A stretch of DNA of 64,000 nucleotides from an uncultured Anaerotruncus sp. (lineage in GTDB: Bacteria; Bacillota; Clostridia; Oscillospirales; Ruminococcaceae), in contig CAJFPF010000134.1 in the NCBI GenBank assembly GCA_904398655.1, forward strand, positions 1 to 64,000, in the 5' to 3' direction. Under the pieces are notes generated by a model, which did no database searches, had not been told where the DNA came from, and worked only from the letters and a program-made list of their open reading frames with translations. Position numbers and translations under genes: made by a program. Positions 59,117 through 64,000 of the stretch are shown here, in pieces; the stretch's first letter is position 1, and each line of letters begins with the position of its first letter.

Positions 59117-60181
59117 TCAAAAGTCTTTGACCGCTGTGGATGCGCGAATAATCAGCTCCGACGGCAGGCGCACATCGCCTACAACGCCGCCGCGCAAGGA
59201 CTGGACCAGAATCTCTACCGCCCGTTTACCAATGTTATAGGGATTTTGACGCACACTGGTGAGCTGCGGGTGGGCAATCTGTGCCAGCTCGCTGTCATCA
59301 TAGCCTACCACGGATACCCGTTCGGGAACAGAGATGTTCTGTTCCTGCATGGCTGCCATTGCACCGGCTGCTACCAGGTCATTGCCGCACAGGATTGCGT
59401 CAAAATCGGTGAGGGTGGAGAGAAATTTTTTCATAGACTGATAACCGCTTGGATAGTCAAAACCGCTGATGGTCAAAAGTTCCTTCTCCAAATCCAAACC
59501 GTATTCCTGGAGCGCCCTCTGATAACCTGCCATCCTCTCCAGGGTTGTATAGGCCCCCTGTCCATCGGTATGCAGCAGTTTCAATACGGTCTCCAAACTT
59601 CCTGGCGGAGACCAGAAGCCGGCAAAAAAGGCAATCCGCCTGCGTCCCCGCTGCAACAGATATTTGGTGGCTGTGTAGGCGCCCATCTCATCATCCATAT
59701 AGACATGGGGGAGCCCTGGAACTACGTTTTTTCGGAAGGCAATCACAATGGGGATCCCGCGCGAACGGACCTGCTCCAGGTGGCTTTGAGCCCCAACGCT
59801 AGCGATCGGGCAGTAGATCAAGCCACAAGCGCCACTGGAGGCCACGGAATCCAAGCACCAGGAGTCCTGCTGCTCTTTGCCGCCACTGGAATAGACATTT
59901 ACCCGGTAACCCAGCTGCATCGCAGCATCCATCGCCCCTTGCAGTACTTCCGCAAAGGTGGCAATCCGCACGGTTGGAATCACAATTCCAATGAGATTGC
60001 TGCTGCCCACTCGGACACTCCGGGCGCTGGCATTGGGGATATAGCCCATCCTCTCAATGGTGGCCAGCACCCGGTCCCGTAGCTCGCTATTGACCGTTTC
60101 ATTGCTATTGATCACCCGGGAGACAGTGGATACTGATACATTCGCCGCCTTTGCCACATCGCTGATTGTGACCTTCTGCAT
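59117..60181 (-). CDS. LacI family transcription regulator
   Basis: The 354-residue product has the LacI helix-turn-helix (VTISDVAKAANVSVSTVSRV, about 4-23), the hinge helix IPNASARSVR and a sugar-binding-protein-like effector domain (LIGIVIPTVRIATFAEVLQG, ISVPERVSVVGYDDSELA). GAGGTGA lies upstream of the ATG at 60181. It is embedded in the operon it probably controls, between the AroA-like and M20 genes. The effector is unknown; it need not be a sugar. Confidence 0.92.
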   Translation of the reverse strand: MQKVTISDVAKAANVSVSTVSRVINSNETVNSELRDRVLATIERMGYIPNASARSVRVGSSNLIGIVIPTVRIATFAEVLQGAMDAAMQLGYRVNVYSSGGKEQQDSWCLDSVASSGACGLIYCPIASVGAQSHLEQVRSRGIPIVIAFRKNVVPGLPHVYMDDEMGAYTATKYLLQRGRRRIAFFAGFWSPPGSLETVLKLLHTDGQGAYTTLERMAGYQRALQEYGLDLEKELLTISGFDYPSGYQSMKKFLSTLTDFDAILCGNDLVAAGAMAAMQEQNISVPERVSVVGYDDSELAQIAHPQLTSVRQNPYNIGKRAVEILVQSLRGGVVGDVRLPSELIIRASTAVKDF

Positions 60182-60199
60182 GCCATCACCTCATCAGGC

Positions 60200-61495
60200 T
60201 TATTCAGATTCCCTCTCAATCCCAGCGCCCATGTTGTTCATCACCTCGAAGAAGTTGGGGAAGGAGACTGCAGCGCACTCGGCATTCTCCACCTGGGTGC
60301 AGCCTTCCGCTGCCAGGCCACAGGCAATCAACGCCATCGCCACCCGGTGGTCCCCATGGCTGGCCACCCGGGCCCCACACACCTTGCGTCCCCCATGGAC
60401 CACCATGTCATCCGGTCCGATCTCCACGGCAACCCCCATCTTGGCCAACTCTTCCGCCATCACCGCTACCCGGTCGGTCTCCTTCAGGCGGACATGGGCT
60501 AGGCCGATAAAGTGGGTGTCCTGATCCGCAAAAGCGGCGGCCACACTCAATGCGGGCAGGCTATCGGGGATATCCCGCATGTCGATGGTGGTGCCGCCCT
60601 TCAAAGCGGTCCCGCCGTGGACCACCAGGCGGCTGTTCGCAAAGTCCTTTTCGATATCAGCACCCATCTCGATCAAGCGGTCCACCACCGCCTTATCACC
60701 CTGGCTGTCCTGGAAGTTCACCGCATCGATCACAATGTCGGAGCCGGTGACCAGGGCTGCCACCAATGGGAAGGCCACGCCGGACCAGTCACCGGAGATG
60801 GTGGTCTCCGCAGGGGTATAGGCCCGACGGCCGGGGATCACAAAGCGGGTATAGTCCGCCGGATTCTCCACCTGAATGCCATAGCGGTTCATCCAGTCAA
60901 AGGTGATATCCAGATAGGGTTTCTCTTTGGGGTCTTTGACCAGGATCTCGGTGTCCTGCTCCAGCAGAGGGGCCACCATCATCACCCCGGAGACGATCTG
61001 GCTGAGTTGGCCGCCAAAGTGGGCGGTACCCCCTTTGAGGACGCCGCGCACCACTACAGGACAGGAGGTGCTGCCTGGACGGCTGGCCGCCGCAAAGCCT
61101 CCCAGTTCGTTGATGGCGGAGATGGTCTCGTCGATTGGGCGGCGGCGGATCTGCTCATCACCGGTCACAAAGGTGTAACCATCCACCAGGGCCGCCATGG
61201 GAGTGGCAAAATAGGCCACGGAGCCGGAATTTCCACAGTCCAAGTAGTTGTCCGGGACCTTCAGGTCTCGTCCAAGGCCGTCCACCACCCAGGTGTTCCC
61301 CTGATCCTCCACCTGCGCTCCGAACAGGCGGGCGGTGGCCAAAGCGTTGCGGCAGTCCAAACTGAGCAGGGGGTTGTGGATCACCGATCTGCCTTTGGAC
61401 ATGGTGGCCAACAGTACCGCACGGATGGTGTGGCTCTTGGAGCCCGGCACCATCGCGTGCCCGGATAATTTATGCGGTTTTATGGTTGCAATCAT
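60200..61495 (-). CDS. EPSP synthase (AroA) family enolpyruvyl transferase
   Basis: The 431-residue product has the two-domain fold pattern of EPSP synthase. Retained parts are PGSKSHTIRA (Lys, Ser and Arg for shikimate-3-phosphate), QIRRRPI, the RLKETDRVAVMAEELAKMG block and HGDHRVAMAL. Deviations are in the PEP-site loop, which reads CGNSGSVAYFATP rather than a GNAGTAMRPL-like form, and in the SSQ motif, which reads LSQ. No other shikimate gene is near; it lies among an FAD enzyme, a PrpD-family protein, a LacI regulator and a peptidase. It could be the housekeeping AroA or a relative with another substrate, so I give no symbol. Confidence 0.75.
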   Translation of the reverse strand: MIATIKPHKLSGHAMVPGSKSHTIRAVLLATMSKGRSVIHNPLLSLDCRNALATARLFGAQVEDQGNTWVVDGLGRDLKVPDNYLDCGNSGSVAYFATPMAALVDGYTFVTGDEQIRRRPIDETISAINELGGFAAASRPGSTSCPVVVRGVLKGGTAHFGGQLSQIVSGVMMVAPLLEQDTEILVKDPKEKPYLDITFDWMNRYGIQVENPADYTRFVIPGRRAYTPAETTISGDWSGVAFPLVAALVTGSDIVIDAVNFQDSQGDKAVVDRLIEMGADIEKDFANSRLVVHGGTALKGGTTIDMRDIPDSLPALSVAAAFADQDTHFIGLAHVRLKETDRVAVMAEELAKMGVAVEIGPDDMVVHGGRKVCGARVASHGDHRVAMALIACGLAAEGCTQVENAECAAVSFPNFFEVMNNMGAGIERESE

Positions 61496-61527
61496 CTGAA
61501 TCCTCCCAACATTTCTCCGTCAAATTT

Positions 61528-62907
61528 CTATCTTCCAATCTGCCGCATCCGTTCAATGATCTCCAAAAGGCTGGAATTTATATCAAAATGCAGCGCAAGT
61601 TGTTCCAACTCCTGGCAGGTCTGAAGCGGCAGAAGCCCATCGATCAATGTATGGAATTTCCGAGCCAGTTCTTGATCGTCAGGAGCTTGATCCCATGCAC
61701 AGGAGGTGACCTCTTGCGAGAGGCGCCTGCCGTCCTCCAACTCCAGCTCCACTTTGCAGCCGCGCACCCCAAAGGGCCCATCGCCATAACCATCATTTTT
61801 TTGGACAGTCACCTTTTCAAGCAGCTGGTTGGTCTTGGGATCTTGCAGTTTTTCGGGCCAGAACGCCTTAGGGCTCAGATCCCCCTCGATCAAAGCGACT
61901 GCCACAGTATAGGGCAGGCAGAGGCGGGCGGACGAGGGAGTCAAGGGATAGGTAACTCCCTCATTTAAGGTATAGGAATAGGGGTAAGTGGTTACTGTCA
62001 CATGCCGGATCTCCTCCGGGCGGAACTGCTCCTTGGCATATAGCCGTTTCACTGCGGTGACCGCAGGATGTACCGAATGGCAGGCAGAGAACTGTTTAAA
62101 GGAGGTGTCTTTAATATAAAAGTGGGAACCGGGGGCCACATCCATTCCCTTGTCCCCGCCAAAGAAGGCCTTCAAGGACTTCTCCCCCTCCAAAATGTGA
62201 TGGGGCCCAGTCAGGTGGGAGGAGGCCGCTTTTGCAGCAAACATCCCCAACAGCACGCCCCAGCCGCCATAGAGGTCTTTGGCGTCCGCCCCCTCCATAA
62301 AGGAGGTGAAAGGACAGACGGGCAGCAGAGATGCCGCAATGCAGATGGCGTTATAGATCTCCTCTTCCCCCAGCCCGTAGAGCATAGCAACCGTCCCGGC
62401 CACGCCCAACCCACAGACAAAGCCAGGGCCGTGCATCCCCAAGGGGCGAAGATCCTCTGTAGCCAATAGGCCCATCCGCATACAGATGTCGTAACCAAAT
62501 ACGACCGCTCGGATGAACCGCTCGGAGGGGAGGGAGGGATCAGATTCGGCCACCGCCAATGCCGCTGAGAGGACATATACCCCTGGATGAACTGACGCAC
62601 CGATTCCGGAGCAATCATCCAGCTCAATATTGGAGGTACGCACTGCGTTCGCAAAGGCGGCAGCCCAAGGAGCTACCTGTCCCTCCATCCCCCAAATACT
62701 GGCGTAGGGGCCCTCCCGAAGGGAGCCCATCTTACGAATCTGATCCGCCAGGGCCGTACAGCACTGATAGCCCGCCGCGAAACCTGCACAACCCAGATGG
62801 TCCAACAGGCACCGGCGCAACTGGTGAACCGTTTCATCATCAAACGCTTCTATCTTGCAATGGGAAAAGTATGCGACAATTTCTTGTAAATAGGTTTCTC
62901 GTTCCAT
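61528..62907 (-). CDS. MmgE/PrpD family protein
   Basis: The 459-residue product has the MmgE/PrpD pattern: LLDHLGCAGFAAGYQ (about 35), a helical domain with NIELDDCSGIGASVHPGVYV (about 93-112), and FKQFSACHSVHPAVTAVKRL (about 265) in the lid domain. Known members are 2-methylcitrate dehydratase, cis-aconitate decarboxylase and iminodisuccinate epimerase, so a carboxylic-acid substrate is expected, but the exact one is open. No propionate-cycle gene (prpB, prpC) is in the window. It lies 90 bases after the FAD enzyme gene and 32 bases before the AroA-like gene. Confidence 0.88.
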   Translation of the reverse strand: MERETYLQEIVAYFSHCKIEAFDDETVHQLRRCLLDHLGCAGFAAGYQCCTALADQIRKMGSLREGPYASIWGMEGQVAPWAAAFANAVRTSNIELDDCSGIGASVHPGVYVLSAALAVAESDPSLPSERFIRAVVFGYDICMRMGLLATEDLRPLGMHGPGFVCGLGVAGTVAMLYGLGEEEIYNAICIAASLLPVCPFTSFMEGADAKDLYGGWGVLLGMFAAKAASSHLTGPHHILEGEKSLKAFFGGDKGMDVAPGSHFYIKDTSFKQFSACHSVHPAVTAVKRLYAKEQFRPEEIRHVTVTTYPYSYTLNEGVTYPLTPSSARLCLPYTVAVALIEGDLSPKAFWPEKLQDPKTNQLLEKVTVQKNDGYGDGPFGVRGCKVELELEDGRRLSQEVTSCAWDQAPDDQELARKFHTLIDGLLPLQTCQELEQLALHFDINSSLLEIIERMRQIGR

Positions 62908-62997
62908 CGGTCATTCCCCTTTCGAGCCGTTTTGGCGTGCAAGAACCTACGCCCTTTTGCAATTGGCAAAAAAGCGCCTTTTTTCCTCAAATTTTCG

Positions 62998-64000
62998 TCA
63001 GATCAATGCACCCTGCCGCAGCAGTTCCGCGCGCACCTGCGCCAGGTCGTATGCTCCTCCTGGTGGGGTCAATGCAGCCGCTACTCCAGCCGCCTGCCCT
63101 GTGGCGAAACAGGTCCCCATCACACGCACAGAGGACAGGGTCTCATGATCCACCCCGATATCCCGTCCGGCACACCAAAGGTTGCCCGGCGAAACTGCTT
63201 TCAAACATCCCAAAGGAAGCCCATACCAGGAACGGTCGCAGATATCCTGGTTGTCGGACATATCTTGGAGAAGGCGATGATTTTCCAGAGACCAGCCGCA
63301 TCGGACCACTCGTTCCTCCGGCGCCTTATCCCCCCGCAGCACATGATCCACCGTCAGATTCTTTTCACAAACAATTCTCCGGGACTCCCGGATTCCCAAA
63401 TGAGGGCCGGTTGCCAGCAAATAGCTGCGCTCCATCCCAGGCAAAAACTCCCGCAAAGCCTGCGCATATACATGGGCCATCACACGGGTGGCATGTAGCG
63501 CGCGCGTCATGCTGGCGGAATCCAACCCCTGTAGCTCGTAGTTGGGCAGGGAGATGTTGACCACGTCCCCCTTTCGGGCCGGCCAGACAGGGGCCCGCAT
63601 CTTCGTCATCGGCCGGTAGCCCGCATGATACGCTTTTTGCAAAGCTTCTCCAACCTGATCCGGCGTAAAGTGCAATGAGCGGGGCACATGGGCCAGCTGC
63701 ATCTCCAAGGTAGCCATCTGTGCCCGCCCCTCTTCGTCTCCAAAGCGTGTTGGGCAGCCCGCCATGTGGGCAAGGTTGGCGTCCCCGCTGGCATCCACAA
63801 ACGAGGAAGCTTGAATCCAAAACCGCCCCTCATCGTCCGCCACTTCCAGCTTTCGGAGCAGCCCCTCTGTACAGTCGACACCAATCACATAGGCGTCCAG
63901 AAGGTATTGGACGCGGTTTTCCAGCAAAAGTTCCTCCAATACCAGCTTCAGGACCTCCGGATCATAAAAGATGGTCCGGCCTCCAAACATGGTGCGGACA
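62998..64000 (-). CDS. FAD-dependent oxidoreductase, 5' end outside the window
   Basis: The visible 334 codons continue past the right edge, so the N-terminal FAD-binding motif is not seen; an internal ATG stands at 63990. The segment has the features of the FAD_oxidored (PF12831) group: FYDPEVLKLVLEELLLENRV, SSFVDASGDANLAHMAGCPT and the C-terminal AGRDIGVDHETLSSVRVMGT followed by CFATGQAAGVAAAL. Such enzymes oxidise or rearrange small acids or sugar derivatives; the specific reaction is unknown. It is the first visible gene of the operon with the PrpD and AroA-like genes. Confidence 0.85.
   Translation of the reverse strand, partial: VRTMFGGRTIFYDPEVLKLVLEELLLENRVQYLLDAYVIGVDCTEGLLRKLEVADDEGRFWIQASSFVDASGDANLAHMAGCPTRFGDEEGRAQMATLEMQLAHVPRSLHFTPDQVGEALQKAYHAGYRPMTKMRAPVWPARKGDVVNISLPNYELQGLDSASMTRALHATRVMAHVYAQALREFLPGMERSYLLATGPHLGIRESRRIVCEKNLTVDHVLRGDKAPEERVVRCGWSLENHRLLQDMSDNQDICDRSWYGLPLGCLKAVSPGNLWCAGRDIGVDHETLSSVRVMGTCFATGQAAGVAAALTPPGGAYDLAQVRAELLRQGALI

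Noticed and set aside
58790..60082. Plus-strand frame of 430 codons opposite the M20 peptidase and LacI genes
   Set aside because: It spans two real genes on the other strand and shows no family pattern; long antisense frames are common in G/C-rich DNA.
61528..62907. Assignment as 2-methylcitrate dehydratase (prpD)
   Set aside because: No prpB or prpC is nearby and the family has several activities, so only the family name is supported.

Overview
The window looks like chromosome of an anaerobic, endospore-forming, low-branching Firmicute of class Clostridia, most like the gut Oscillospiraceae/Ruminococcaceae. Reasons: the order mazG-hup-rqcP-yabP-yabQ-divIC-yabR with a SpoVB-like flippase next to it, formate-THF ligase with FchA and FolD in one operon, an EFR1-type flavodoxin/ferredoxin, a two-gene SufC/SufB-type Fe-S unit, lipoprotein signals of Gram-positive type, strong AGGAGG-like ribosome binding sites and sigma-A promoters of TTGACA-17-TATAAT type. 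Coding DNA is G/C-rich in third positions. No phage, insertion sequence or rRNA operon was seen.

Layout. 1-1.1 kb: end of a surface protein, then a small gene and a gene for a protein that is one quarter cysteine. 1.1-4.8 kb (minus): fhs-fchA-folD-lrp, one-carbon metabolism, divergent from an IclR regulator and a ZIP metal transporter. 6.6-8.3 kb: sufC-sufB-like. 8.4-11.3 kb (minus): zur-znuA-znuC-znuB zinc uptake with a Zur-box-like site. 11.5-15.1 kb (minus): mglB-mglA-mglC sugar ABC transporter. 15.2-18.8 kb: three tRNAs, recG, a DUF1624 membrane protein and a 57-residue protein. 18.9-21.6 kb: MarR, a DUF1538 membrane protein and a tandem PII-like protein. 21.7-23.5 kb: mtnA and a gap with CRISPR-like repeats of type I-C form but no cas genes.

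23.5-34.3 kb is the most accessory-looking part. A six-gene minus-strand operon (EFR1, Fe-type alcohol dehydrogenase, then four predicted lipoproteins: flavodoxin, alpha/beta hydrolase, cyclophilin-like, flavodoxin) starts at a promoter with a 19-base spacer and a perfect dyad, divergent from an NmlR/AdhR-like MerR regulator. A hydroxyacid dehydrogenase faces a PLP-dependent C-S lyase, and a TetR regulator shares operator sequences with a DUF362-flavodoxin operon. 34.4-37.4 kb: P-type cation ATPase behind a yybP-ykoY (manganese) riboswitch. 37.4-46.7 kb: mnmA, a zinc-ribbon protein, a stand-alone Spo0A C-terminal-like domain, hpf, an amidohydrolase and the sporulation/division cluster. 46.8-51.8 kb (minus): livKHMGF branched-chain amino-acid transporter. 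51.9-57.7 kb: pncB, a glycosyltransferase, an FAD oxidoreductase and a MATE exporter. 57.7-64.0 kb (minus): an operon of FAD oxidoreductase, MmgE/PrpD protein, an AroA-family enolpyruvyl transferase, a LacI regulator and an M20 peptidase.

The strongest candidates for new biology are the MerR-controlled operon of exported flavodoxin-like lipoproteins, a FolD that lacks its cyclohydrolase lysine next to FchA, the DUF1538/tandem-PII pair, the Cys-rich repeat protein and the AroA-like/PrpD operon. All functional statements rest on reading the sequence and on known families; no database search was made.
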